Positions 1 through 8,402 of a stretch of 64,000 bases of DNA are shown piece after piece. The stretch is from Pontiella sulfatireligans. GTDB lineage: Bacteria; Verrucomicrobiota; Kiritimatiellia; Kiritimatiellales; Pontiellaceae. How positions within the stretch are numbered: the first letter of the stretch is position 1; each line of letters begins with the position of its first letter. The notes beneath the pieces are model-generated. The model searched no databases. It was not told where the DNA came from and saw only the letters and a list, made by a program, of their open reading frames with translations. The stretch lies in contig NZ_CAAHFH010000004.1 in assembly GCF_900890705.1 (NCBI RefSeq), positions 186,001 through 250,000 on the forward strand. The letters are read 5' to 3'. The position numbers and the translations under genes are program-made.

Positions 1-618
1 CCAGCGGTCAGGCACCTGCATGGGTGAGTGCGGCGTATTGAGCGGCAGGTAGACAAAGAACGGTTTCTCCTGATGCGTCTCAATATAATCCATAGCACGT
101 TCGGTAAAGTCGTTATTCACATAACCGGTGCCCGTGGTGATATCCCCGTTATGGTCGATCATGGTGTCGTAATAGTTGCCCCAATGCCCCGAACAGAAAC
201 CATAGAACTCATCAAACCCCCGCGCATTCGGATGATAGGGAAACTGCATGCCGCTATGCCACTTGCCGAAAGCCGCCGTTTTATATCCCGAACGTTGGAA
301 TAGTTCTGAAATCAGAACTTCGTCCGGGTTAATCCGTTCTCCACCAGCGGTCACCCCGTAAACCCCGGTCCGGACATGATGCCGCCCCGTAAGAAACTCG
401 GCCCGTGTCGGCGCACAGACTGGACTGACATAAAAACGGTCAAACATTGCACCGTCCCGCGCCAGGCGGTCCACGTTGGGCGTATCAATGGCCGTATTGC
501 CGTTGATACTCAGATCGCCCCAGCCCTGATCATCCGTAAGTATGACAACGACATTCGGCTTTGCCGAAATATGAAACGTAATTAGTGAAATGGCTATAAC
601 AGTTAAAAATTTCTTCAT
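1..618 (-). CDS. Sulfatase (S1 family), C-terminal part beyond window
   Basis: Secreted sulfatase that would hydrolyse sulfate esters on a glycan. The visible 206 codons start with a signal peptide (MKKFLTVIAISLITFHISA), then the metal-binding LTDDQGWGD block near residues 28-35 and the formylglycine motif C-A-P-T-R at Cys68 followed by AEFLTGRH. A GKWHSG block follows near residue 120. The Cys must be converted to formylglycine by an FGE or anSME enzyme not encoded here. The ATG directly abuts the stop codon of the upstream sulfatase gene, so the two are probably translationally coupled. The 3' end lies outside the window, so substrate subfamily cannot be judged. Confidence 0.93.
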   Translation of the reverse strand, partial: MKKFLTVIAISLITFHISAKPNVVVILTDDQGWGDLSINGNTAIDTPNVDRLARDGAMFDRFYVSPVCAPTRAEFLTGRHHVRTGVYGVTAGGERINPDEVLISELFQRSGYKTAAFGKWHSGMQFPYHPNARGFDEFYGFCSGHWGNYYDTMIDHNGDITTGTGYVNNDFTERAMDYIETHQEKPFFVYLPLNTPHSPMQVPDRW

Positions 619-2244
619 CTATTGTCCTGCATTAACGGCGCCTCGTTTCTTCACTCCTGCGAGGTGCGGTGAATCCGTTTTTTCCAACCATTGGACGAGC
701 AGGCCTTTCATGAACTCAGCCTGTTTCCTGTTTTTCTCCGCCTTGGGGTTGTTGCCCAGCAGGTTATTCATTTCCAGCGGATCATTCTTTAGATCATAGA
801 GTACGTTCATCACCTTGGAATCAGCCGTGTTGGGAATAAAATATTTCCATTGTCTAGTACGGACCATCAGGTTGGGCTGCACGGGACCGCGCCAGTTCCA
901 TTCGGCCACTGCACACGCATCCTTTTCGTTCGATGTTCCTTCAATATAACGTCGCAGACTCTCTCCATCGGACGCGGTTTTCTCTATTCCCAGATAATCC
1001 TGAATAGTCGCATAGAGATCGATCTGAGAAACCGGCGCATCCACCTTTGTTCCGGCCTTGATTCGGCCCGGGAAGCGGATCATCAGCGGAACATGGACCG
1101 ATTCTTCGTAGAATATATTCTTTTCGCGCATGCCGTGCGCTCCAAGCATTTCACCGTGGTCGGAGGTAAAAATGACCATCGTGTTTTCCGCAATACCCAG
1201 CTCATCCATTTTATCCAGGATTTCGCCCAGCCAGATGTCTATCTCCTTCACCAACGCATAATAGTTGGCGATCATATATTTTATTTTATCGTGATCCCGA
1301 TACTGCGATAGGCGCTTGCGCCCGTTTTCATTGATGTAGGGCGAGTTATCCATTGGATCATCAATGCTTTCCGGAACCGGCATATCCTTCGGCTTATACA
1401 TTGAAGCATAGGGTTCCGACGGCGTGATCGGCGAATGCGGACAGTGGAAAGAACAGTGCAGCGAAAACGGTTCGTCCCTCTTCGCAAGGCGCTCCAGCGC
1501 CGCGAGGGTCTGCTTGGCCTGAACGGCCGTAATCGTATGTTCCTTCGGCACGGTCGAGATACCATGCTGATCCGGCTGAGCCACTTTCAACTTATCCCCG
1601 TTTCCATCCGTCTTTATGCCCGGCTCCATGCCATAGCGCGTGTCGAGCGGATTGGGTTTATAGGAGCGATGATCGAAGGTTTGTTCCTGCAGGCCGGAGT
1701 TGGCATATTCCGGATTGTTGTAGAGCTTGATTCGATTGACCTTACCCTTGAGATAGCCTTCATATTCCTTCGAGAGACCAGGCCCGCGCTCCCATTCATG
1801 CATCCCGGCGGGTGCAACAGCATTATCGTATTTCAAGGCACGCCCCAGCGGAGCGTGCCACTTGCCATAGTATTCCGTACGATAGCCCGTATCCGACAAC
1901 AGTTCGTCGTAGCATGGCATCGGGGTGATATCCCGCTCATCGGTGGCCATATTGGTGCGCACCTGAGTCTTTTCAACCGAGCGGCCCGTCATCAGGCTCG
2001 TACGGGCGGGACCGCAAACCGGACACTGAGAATTTGCGAGTGAAAAATAGGCGCCCTCTTTGCCAATCCGATCCATGTTCGGCGTTTTCAGGATGGTGTT
2101 TCCTGCCAGGCTCAGCGCATCGAACCGCTGTTGATCGGTCATGATAAACAGCAGGTTCGGGCGCTGCGTTGCTTTGGCTTTCGATTGCAGAACCGCTAAA
2201 GTGGCGGTCGCGGTTAGTGTAGTAAAAAAGCGTCTATTTATCAT
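619..2244 (-). CDS. Sulfatase (S1 family), secreted
   Basis: Sulfatase of about 541 residues. The start MINRRFF is preferred because an AGGGAA ribosome-binding site lies just upstream. An ATG 21 nt further up has only an adjacent GGAGAGG. The N-terminus has a twin-arginine-like leader (NRRFFTTLTATATLAV). The catalytic motif is C-G-P-A-R at about residue 77, followed by TSLMTGR; GKWHAPLG and the late metal-binding TSDHGEMLGAHG are also present. Its stop touches the start of the next sulfatase, giving a two-gene unit. Known family chemistry is hydrolysis of sulfate esters; the actual sugar substrate is not readable from sequence. Confidence 0.93.
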   Translation of the reverse strand: MINRRFFTTLTATATLAVLQSKAKATQRPNLLFIMTDQQRFDALSLAGNTILKTPNMDRIGKEGAYFSLANSQCPVCGPARTSLMTGRSVEKTQVRTNMATDERDITPMPCYDELLSDTGYRTEYYGKWHAPLGRALKYDNAVAPAGMHEWERGPGLSKEYEGYLKGKVNRIKLYNNPEYANSGLQEQTFDHRSYKPNPLDTRYGMEPGIKTDGNGDKLKVAQPDQHGISTVPKEHTITAVQAKQTLAALERLAKRDEPFSLHCSFHCPHSPITPSEPYASMYKPKDMPVPESIDDPMDNSPYINENGRKRLSQYRDHDKIKYMIANYYALVKEIDIWLGEILDKMDELGIAENTMVIFTSDHGEMLGAHGMREKNIFYEESVHVPLMIRFPGRIKAGTKVDAPVSQIDLYATIQDYLGIEKTASDGESLRRYIEGTSNEKDACAVAEWNWRGPVQPNLMVRTRQWKYFIPNTADSKVMNVLYDLKNDPLEMNNLLGNNPKAEKNRKQAEFMKGLLVQWLEKTDSPHLAGVKKRGAVNAGQ

Positions 2245-2287
2245 ATTCTTCCCTGTTAAACTCATCCTCTCCGCTTCGCTCCGAGAA

Positions 2288-2313
2288 GACTACAAAGACA
2301 CTCCTTCGTAGTC
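2288..2313. repeat. Short hairpin between GH38 gene and sulfatase pair
   Basis: Arms GACTACAAAG and CTTCGTAGTC pair at 9 of 10 positions around a 6-nt loop, followed by further CGTAGTG/ACGGAGACGG repeats. It lies after the GH38 stop and before the sulfatase start. It may be a terminator-like or mRNA-stabilising element, but it has no T tract. Confidence 0.4.
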
Positions 2314-2343
2314 CCGTCGTAGTGTAACGGAGACGGATCTCGG

Positions 2344-5193
2344 CTAGGACGAAACAGAGTGCTGGCGGCTTACGCCCCCAGTCTCCAATTCCGCCACTTC
2401 AATCGTAATGATCTTACCCTTCGGAACCGATAGGGAAACCGCGCCATCATTCAACGAAATCTCTTCGCCGCGCTTTTCAATCATGTTGTTTTTCCAAGCC
2501 TTGGAAACCGGAAGACCAAACTTAAGGATACCTTCCTGCGTTTCTTCGGTCGGGTTAAACAGGCGGACAATGATTGCATCGCGGTCTTCCGCTTTTTTAA
2601 CAGCGGAGAGTACCAGCGAATCGTTATCAATTGCATAGTGCGATGCGACCGTCGGCAAATCGCCGCCATGATTCATCGAAATCTGCGTTGCGGCCGGTTT
2701 GGCATTCAGCTTGTCGGCCTCGGCATACACCTTTCCTTCATCCCAGTTGCCCGCGTGCGGATAGATGGCATATTCATAATCGACAGTCTGCAGCATCTGG
2801 CTGCCGAGCGACTCAGGGAATTCGGAAGATACGCGCGATTCGGTGCAGATCCGGTTGCGCATGGCGCGAAGCAAGGTGAGTGCGATGGTACGACGATCAT
2901 CATCGACGAGCTGGAACTCGGTCAGACAGTTATTAAGCACCGCCACGCCGTTGGTTCCATCGGAGGCATCGCAGAACACACTCATCGGGCGCAGTGCCAT
3001 TTCCGGGTAAAACTTTCCGTCGTCATCAATTTCATGAACCATGCCGCGACGGTCCACCGTGAAGTGTCCGGCCGCATCGGAAAAGTCGGTCTGGATATCC
3101 GATGGAATCATCAGGCGTACGCGATGGTCCTTCGCCGTGTTATCGATGGAGGTTTTCACCTTCACGTGTTTGCTGTCTTTGTTCAGCATGATGCGCGATG
3201 TGATCTTCATTTCCACCAGACGCTCGCTTCGTTTTCCGTAACCCTGTACCCGAACATTGCGGTATTCCGCATGTGCCGGAACCTGCATGGTGGTTTCAAT
3301 GCCGATCGTGGCGCTCAGCGGTCCGTTGTCTTCCATCCAGATGCGTGATCCAAAGCCTCGGCTGGTAATAATCTGGTTTCCGTACGGTGCATAGTAGGCC
3401 CAGTAGTCGCCCGTGTCGCCTTCGTCTTCAAAGTAATGCATGCCTTCAATCACACGCCCGCTCTGCTTGTCGGTCAGATCAAAGGTGCCGTCGGAATTGA
3501 CGACCACTTTCAAGAAATCATTTTCAAGTTTACTGGAACCCTGTCCGATAAACCCGCCGGCGCTCTTGCGCATCGCCGGCCACCATTCTTCTTCACGCCA
3601 GTAGCTACGATCATTCACAACCTTCACCACTTTATATCCACCCGCCGGAATTTCGCCGGTATCGAGATAGAGCTGATGGCGGTCGACATAAAACGGCCAC
3701 GGCCGCGCTTCAATGTCGTGCACCGGTTGTTTGTGTTCATCGCGGGTAATTTCCTGTACGGCAAGTCTGGAGCCATCGGCATCTTCGATGCCCAACGTCC
3801 AGACATCGTCGTCCTGCGGCGTATCGATGCCGACGCGGATCACTTCACGAACCGGACGAGGCTGCGGGTTATGCAGAAGCAACAGCGTATCGGTCTGACC
3901 GTATGCAGAAAGGTCGAGTTTTTTCAGCATACCGGCCATGCAGTCTTCATAAACGGTTTCGCTGATTTCAATGGCCTGGTTGAGGCGATAGATATTATCG
4001 TCGACGGTCTTATCCTGCGTCACCCCGTTGATGGAATCGTGCGGGTGCGCTTTGAGCAGATAGTTCCACCCTTTGGAAATCATGCCGGACGAATGCGTTA
4101 CCCCCAACGTGGCCAGCGTAGCTGCCAACGGCTCCGTGCGGCGAATCATGGAATTTTCCGCGGTCTTGTTCAGCTGCTTGATATGGATGCGGGTTGCCAG
4201 CGCATTGGCCGAAGCGTGGCTCGGTTCACCGTCGCGCAATTCGCCCTGCACCACGGGAACAATGGAACGGTCGAGGCGCTCTTCCACACCCTGGAAATAT
4301 TCTTTCAGCGTGCCCATACGGAATTCGATTTCCGGAATGGCCTCATTGGAGTCCTTCACCATTTGCGGCAGGTATGGATTCGGCGTAGAGAAATCGCAGC
4401 CGCACATGAGCAGGCGCCAATCGTCGACCAGCGTCTTGTCCATGTTGTCCCAGGTGCGCTGGGCAGCGTCTTTCACATTTTCCTTGAAGTAGCCGTCTTC
4501 GTGGTCGATGCGGAAATAGTCGTTCTGATAGTTGTTTTCGTCGGCGCGATGATACGCCACGCCGGTTTTGCCCCAGTCCCATTTATACTGGTTGTCGTCG
4601 TAGATGTTGTTTAGACGAACCGGGAAGTGAAGGTAAAAATAGCCATTCTGACGCGTAAAGTGGCCGAGGCGCGACGTCAGCAGCTCAGAGCCGTCCGGTG
4701 CGGTCCACATAAATTCGCAGTGCGGAGCACGCTCTTCAGACACTTTTTTGGCGGCAACGGCATAGTTGATGCCGATGTCTCTATAGATCTGAGGGAATTG
4801 GGCGGTCTGCCCCCAACCAAAGGTGTGGTAGGCAATCGGATTGTATCCACCGAGATCTTCAGCAAAACGAATTCCTTTGTTCAGGTTGCGCACGAGACAT
4901 TCTCCAGAGATTGGAAAAAGGTCGGGCAGCGTGTACCAAGGCCCTACGGACAGTTTACCGGCTTTTACCAGCGCTGCGATACGATCGCGGTTTTCCGGTC
5001 GGATTTCCAGATAGTCATCCAGACAGACCGTCTGCCCATCCATCAGAAAGCTCTCATAGCTTGGATCGTTTTCCAGAATATCGATCAGCCAATCCATGAA
5101 CTCCAACAGCAGGGAGCGGGTTTTCCAGATCGGATAGCGCCATTCACGGTCCCAATGCGTGTGCGCAACAACCAGAGCAGTTTTCTTCGACAT
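2344..5193 (-). CDS. GH38-family alpha-mannosidase-like protein, cytoplasmic
   Basis: A 949-residue GH38-type protein without a signal peptide, starting after an AAAGGA ribosome-binding site. Family landmarks are HTHWDREW (residues 11-18, zinc ligands His and Asp), DGQT-x4-DDYLEIRPE (52-67), PWYTLPDLF, and HPHDSING (zinc-ligand His385). GH38 enzymes remove alpha-linked mannose with a zinc ion held by two His and two Asp. The second Asp, also the nucleophile, is normally in a D-x-F-G block before the MPQI motif. Here that stretch reads AYHTFGWGQTAQFPQ (121-135) with no Asp. It is divergent from a HAD phosphatase gene across a shared operator. A paralogue with the same change lies at 52064-54940. 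Activity on alpha-mannose is therefore probable but not certain. Confidence 0.85.
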   Translation of the reverse strand: MSKKTALVVAHTHWDREWRYPIWKTRSLLLEFMDWLIDILENDPSYESFLMDGQTVCLDDYLEIRPENRDRIAALVKAGKLSVGPWYTLPDLFPISGECLVRNLNKGIRFAEDLGGYNPIAYHTFGWGQTAQFPQIYRDIGINYAVAAKKVSEERAPHCEFMWTAPDGSELLTSRLGHFTRQNGYFYLHFPVRLNNIYDDNQYKWDWGKTGVAYHRADENNYQNDYFRIDHEDGYFKENVKDAAQRTWDNMDKTLVDDWRLLMCGCDFSTPNPYLPQMVKDSNEAIPEIEFRMGTLKEYFQGVEERLDRSIVPVVQGELRDGEPSHASANALATRIHIKQLNKTAENSMIRRTEPLAATLATLGVTHSSGMISKGWNYLLKAHPHDSINGVTQDKTVDDNIYRLNQAIEISETVYEDCMAGMLKKLDLSAYGQTDTLLLLHNPQPRPVREVIRVGIDTPQDDDVWTLGIEDADGSRLAVQEITRDEHKQPVHDIEARPWPFYVDRHQLYLDTGEIPAGGYKVVKVVNDRSYWREEEWWPAMRKSAGGFIGQGSSKLENDFLKVVVNSDGTFDLTDKQSGRVIEGMHYFEDEGDTGDYWAYYAPYGNQIITSRGFGSRIWMEDNGPLSATIGIETTMQVPAHAEYRNVRVQGYGKRSERLVEMKITSRIMLNKDSKHVKVKTSIDNTAKDHRVRLMIPSDIQTDFSDAAGHFTVDRRGMVHEIDDDGKFYPEMALRPMSVFCDASDGTNGVAVLNNCLTEFQLVDDDRRTIALTLLRAMRNRICTESRVSSEFPESLGSQMLQTVDYEYAIYPHAGNWDEGKVYAEADKLNAKPAATQISMNHGGDLPTVASHYAIDNDSLVLSAVKKAEDRDAIIVRLFNPTEETQEGILKFGLPVSKAWKNNMIEKRGEEISLNDGAVSLSVPKGKIITIEVAELETGGVSRQHSVSS
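2491..2507. repeat. Intragenic palindrome TTTCCAA-GCC-TTGGAAA
   Basis: Perfect 7-bp arms around three bases, inside the GH38 coding sequence (S-K-A-W-K). It is the best example of a motif that recurs at about 5306, 7017, 9271, 12215, 35875, 37457 and 44199 in other genes; see the findings. Confidence 0.7.
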
Positions 5194-5243
5194 AATACGT
5201 TTCCTTTAGTTTCGGTTAAAATAGGATTGACGAATCAATAGCC

Positions 5244-5271
5244 ACTATAGGATAAACGTTTTATCTCACAA
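5244..5271. promoter_or_regulatory. Divergent promoter region with LacI-type operator GATAAACGTTTTATC
   Basis: The near-palindrome GATAAACGTTTTATC (5251-5265) has the CG-centred core typical of LacI-family operators. Read on the minus strand it exactly fills the 16-nt spacer between TTGTGA (-35, 5271-5266) and TATAGT (-10, 5249-5244) in front of the GH38 gene. The plus-strand HAD gene begins 35 nt beyond, so one operator could control both. Matching sites lie at 28202, 34942 and 57278; the LacI gene is at 57436. Confidence 0.75.
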
Positions 5272-5299
5272 GCACATTTTTAACTAATTGGAGCATTAC

Positions 5300-6283
5300 A
5301 TGCATTTTCCAGACCTTGGAAACTCGGCGGAGTCGCTTGGACTCGTTGAACTCGAAAAAACATCCGACCTTCGTTTTTCCGCTGGAAAAGACGGTGTTCA
5401 GGCCGTGGCCAAAACCGGCGATGGCAAAGTCGAATTCATCGGTTTCGAAAATAATACCCTGGCGTTGGTGAATTCCGCATTGGGCTATCCGGCCTACTAC
5501 CCGGTCCCGGCACTGGATAAAGAGGAGCCCATTAAAGCGGTCCTCATGGATCTCGACGGTACCACCGTGCATAGCGAGGAATTCTGGATCTGGATTATCC
5601 AGCTCAGTACCGCCAGCCTTTTGGACAATCCCAAATTTGAATTGGAAGACGCCGACCTCCCCTATGTATCCGGCCACTCGGTATCTGAACACCTGCAATA
5701 CTGCGTCAATAAATACTGCGCCGACAAAACGGTTGAAGAAGCACGTAACTTCTATTTCGAGCACACCCATCGCGAAATGAAGCTGATCCTTGATGGCAAA
5801 GGCAAACCCGGCGCGTTCCGCCCGTCACCCGGCATTAAAGAATTCCTGCTCGAACTGAAAAACATGGATATGAAGCTCGGTTTGGTGACCTCCGGCCTTT
5901 ACGAAAAAGCCTATCCCGAAATCCTTGATGCCTTCAAAACACTTGATATGGGCGATCCGGCCTACTTCTATGACGCGATCATCACCGCAGGATTTGCACT
6001 GCGCAAAGGCGAAGCCGGAACTCTGGGCGAACTTTCTCCGAAGCCCCACCCGTGGCTCTACGCCGAAACAATGCGCGTCGGCCTCGGCATGGACTTCAAC
6101 CAGCGCTACTCCGCCATCGGCATCGAAGACAGCGGCGCTGGTATTGTTTCCATCCTGCTGGCCGGTATGCAGCCGTGGGGTATCGGCGGCGGAAACATCA
6201 ATCAATCCGGAACGCGCGGCCTTTGTTCACACTACTTCAAGGACTTCGAAGGCCTGCTGAGCAAAATCAAGGAGCGCATCTAA
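5300..6283 (+). CDS. HAD-superfamily phosphatase with N-terminal extension
   Basis: A 327-residue HAD-like hydrolase of the beta-phosphoglucomutase/phosphatase type, cytoplasmic. The first ATG with a ribosome-binding site (GGAG, 7 nt away) gives MHFPDLGN; an in-frame TTG 12 nt upstream lacks one. The catalytic block is VLMDLDGTTVHSEEFW (DxD near residue 87), with VTSGLYEKA as motif II, a SPKPHPWLY lysine and IGIEDSGAG as motif IV. The first 75 or so residues are not part of the HAD core and I do not recognise them. A close paralogue (54955-55941) also neighbours a GH38 gene, so the pair appears to be a functional module, perhaps acting on a sugar phosphate released downstream of GH38. The substrate is unknown. 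Confidence 0.85.
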   Translation: MHFPDLGNSAESLGLVELEKTSDLRFSAGKDGVQAVAKTGDGKVEFIGFENNTLALVNSALGYPAYYPVPALDKEEPIKAVLMDLDGTTVHSEEFWIWIIQLSTASLLDNPKFELEDADLPYVSGHSVSEHLQYCVNKYCADKTVEEARNFYFEHTHREMKLILDGKGKPGAFRPSPGIKEFLLELKNMDMKLGLVTSGLYEKAYPEILDAFKTLDMGDPAYFYDAIITAGFALRKGEAGTLGELSPKPHPWLYAETMRVGLGMDFNQRYSAIGIEDSGAGIVSILLAGMQPWGIGGGNINQSGTRGLCSHYFKDFEGLLSKIKERI

Positions 6284-6288
6284 ATTGT

Positions 6289-6345
6289 GAACCACGAACC
6301 ACATGAAAATAAAACCTGCAGGTACTTTCGTGTATTTCGTGGTTT
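6289..6345. repeat. Imperfect inverted repeat after HAD gene (AACCACGAA type)
   Basis: GAACCACGAACCACATGAAA and ACTTTCGTGTATTTCGTGGT can pair over about 22 bp with five mismatches around a loop containing ACCTGCAGGT. It starts 6 nt after the HAD stop codon. It resembles a dispersed intergenic repeat or an intra-operon attenuator/stabiliser; no T run follows. Confidence 0.45.
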
Positions 6346-6410
6346 AACCAGCACCCAGGTCAGTACAATCATCCAATGCAAATAGCGTCCACTCTGAAGG
6401 AGTTCAATCA

Positions 6411-7388
6411 ATGACAAAAACACGCGACAACAACATGCTCTATAACCGTGTTGGAAACAGCGGCCTCAAACTGCCCGCCATTTCTCTCGGAATGTGGCAC
6501 AACTTTGGAAAAGACGATGATCTATCCAAACAGCTGGACTTGCTGACGACCGCCTTCGATCTGGGCATTACCCACTTTGATCTGGCCGATAACTATGGCG
6601 GCGGATTCGCCGAGGTCAACATCGGCGGCTTCCTGAAGAACGAGTTTAAAACCCACCGCGATGAACTGATTATTTCTTCTAAAGCCGGGCACCAGATGTG
6701 GGACGGGCCTTACGGCGACTGGGGTTCGCGCAAACATCTGATCGCCGGCATCGACCAGAGCCTGAAACGCCTCCAGCTCGACTATGTCGATATCTTCTAC
6801 CACCACCGCCCCGATCCCGAAACCCCAGCCGAGGAAACGGCGCGCGCGCTGACCGATATTATCCGTCAGGGTAAAGCACTCTATATCGGTATTTCCAATT
6901 ATTACGGCGCACCTTCACGCAACATGATCCAGTTGCTGAAACAGGAAGGCGTCCCCTGCCTGATCAACCAGCTCCCCTTCAATATGTTTGATCAGAACGC
7001 GGCGGACTCAGGCGAGTTCCATGGATTGGAAAAGGATGGCCTCGGATGCATCACCTTCAGCCCATTGGCGCAGGGTCTTCTTTCGGGCCGCTATCTCAAC
7101 GGCATTCCTGAGGGGTCCCGGGCTGCGACCGACGGCACCTGCCTTGAATCCGAACGGATCACCCCCGAGCTGCTCAAAAAAGTTGGTGCACTGAATGCGA
7201 TCGCTGAAGAACGCAGACAAAGCCTGGCTCAGATGGCGCTGTGCTGGAATCTGGACTTCAGCCCCGTGGCATCCGTCCTCATTGGCGCCAGCCGCCCTGA
7301 ACAAATTAAAGAAAACGTCCAGGCTTTGGAAAATCCATCCTTCACCAACGAAGAGATGCAGCAAATCACTGATGCGTTGAACGCATAA
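6411..7388 (+). CDS. Aldo/keto reductase, YghZ-like
   Basis: A 325-residue NAD(P)H-dependent aldo/keto reductase expected to reduce an aldehyde or keto sugar in the cytoplasm. The start follows a clear AAGGAG site. The catalytic tetrad is visible as FDLADNYG (Asp, Tyr), the Lys in ISSKAG, and the His in IFYHHRPD. The QMWDGPYGDWGSRKHL stretch resembles L-glyceraldehyde-3-phosphate reductases (YghZ type). The C-terminal VLIGASRPEQIKENV is the NADPH-binding block. It is followed after 12 nt by a second reductase and preceded by the HAD gene, so the three probably form an operon with the sulfatase and CBM9-like genes downstream. Confidence 0.9.
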   Translation: MTKTRDNNMLYNRVGNSGLKLPAISLGMWHNFGKDDDLSKQLDLLTTAFDLGITHFDLADNYGGGFAEVNIGGFLKNEFKTHRDELIISSKAGHQMWDGPYGDWGSRKHLIAGIDQSLKRLQLDYVDIFYHHRPDPETPAEETARALTDIIRQGKALYIGISNYYGAPSRNMIQLLKQEGVPCLINQLPFNMFDQNAADSGEFHGLEKDGLGCITFSPLAQGLLSGRYLNGIPEGSRAATDGTCLESERITPELLKKVGALNAIAEERRQSLAQMALCWNLDFSPVASVLIGASRPEQIKENVQALENPSFTNEEMQQITDALNA

Positions 7389-7400
7389 AAAGGAGCAACC

Positions 7401-8381
7401 ATGCAATATAGCCCACTTGGAAAAAACGGCATGAAGGTTTCGCGCCTCTGCCTCGGCACCATGAATTTTGGCGACTGTACCACGGAGCAGGAAGCGTTCC
7501 GCATGATGGATGAAGCGCTCGATATGGGCATTAACTTTTTCGACACCGCCGACGCCTATGGTTCCGAGCGCGGCGAAACGGAAAATATGATCGGCCGCTG
7601 GTTTGCCCAGGGCGACGGGCGGCGCGACGCGGTCATCATCGCCGCCAAAGTATTCGGCCATTGCGGCCCGCACTATGAACGGTACGAGGAAAACAGCTTT
7701 AACGACGGTCTCTCGAAATACAAAATCATCAAGCACTGCGAAGGTTCGCTGAAGCGGATGCAGACCGATCATATCGAACTGCTCCAGATTCATCACATCG
7801 ACCGTGCCTGCTCGCATCAGGAAATGTGGGAAGGCATGGACATTCTCGAGAAGCAGGGAAAGATTGTCTATACCGGCTCCTGCAATTATGCCGGCTGGGA
7901 TATCGCCGACAGCTGCTGGACGGCGAAGTCGATGCACAAGCAGGGACTCGCCAGCGAGCAGAGCCTCTACAACCTCAGCAACCGCGCCCTTGAACTGGAA
8001 GTGATTCCGGCCTGCCGTCGTTTTGGAATGGGCCTGCTCATCTACAGTCCCCTCGCCGGCGGCCTGCTCGGCGGGGTGCTTGCCAAACCGACCGAAGGAC
8101 GGCGTGCCGCACTACAGGATCAATTGGAAAAGCGGCGTCCACAAATCGAAGCCTATGAAGCGCTATGCTCTGAACTCGGTCATTCTCCCGCCAACGTCGC
8201 CCTCGCATGGCTTCTGCACAATCCGGTGGTGACGGCGCCGATCATTGGACCGCGCACCTTGGAACAGCTGAAAGAAAACAGTGCGGTTCCGGAAATCGTA
8301 TTGTCAGACGAAACTCTCCGCAAACTGGACAAACTCTTCCCGGGGCCCGGCGGCGAAGCTCCGCAAGCCTACGCCTGGTAA
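7401..8381 (+). CDS. Aldo/keto reductase
   Basis: A second aldo/keto reductase of 326 residues, with an AAAAGGAG ribosome-binding site. Tetrad elements are FDTADAYG, the Lys in IAAKVF, and the His in LLQIHHID. The C-terminus has PIIGPRTLEQLKEN for cofactor binding. It is only moderately similar to its upstream neighbour, so the pair is not a recent tandem copy. Two reductases next to a phosphatase suggest that a dephosphorylated sugar or sugar aldehyde is reduced. That is inference; the family is too broad for substrate prediction. Confidence 0.9.
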   Translation: MQYSPLGKNGMKVSRLCLGTMNFGDCTTEQEAFRMMDEALDMGINFFDTADAYGSERGETENMIGRWFAQGDGRRDAVIIAAKVFGHCGPHYERYEENSFNDGLSKYKIIKHCEGSLKRMQTDHIELLQIHHIDRACSHQEMWEGMDILEKQGKIVYTGSCNYAGWDIADSCWTAKSMHKQGLASEQSLYNLSNRALELEVIPACRRFGMGLLIYSPLAGGLLGGVLAKPTEGRRAALQDQLEKRRPQIEAYEALCSELGHSPANVALAWLLHNPVVTAPIIGPRTLEQLKENSAVPEIVLSDETLRKLDKLFPGPGGEAPQAYAW

Positions 8382-8402
8382 CACACACAACTGGTGATAA
8401 AT

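Noticed and set aside
3436..4614. Long open frame (392 codons) on the plus strand opposite the GH38 gene
   Set aside because: It is a mirror of the GH38 coding strand, with no ribosome-binding site, no recognisable domain and composition explained by the opposite gene.
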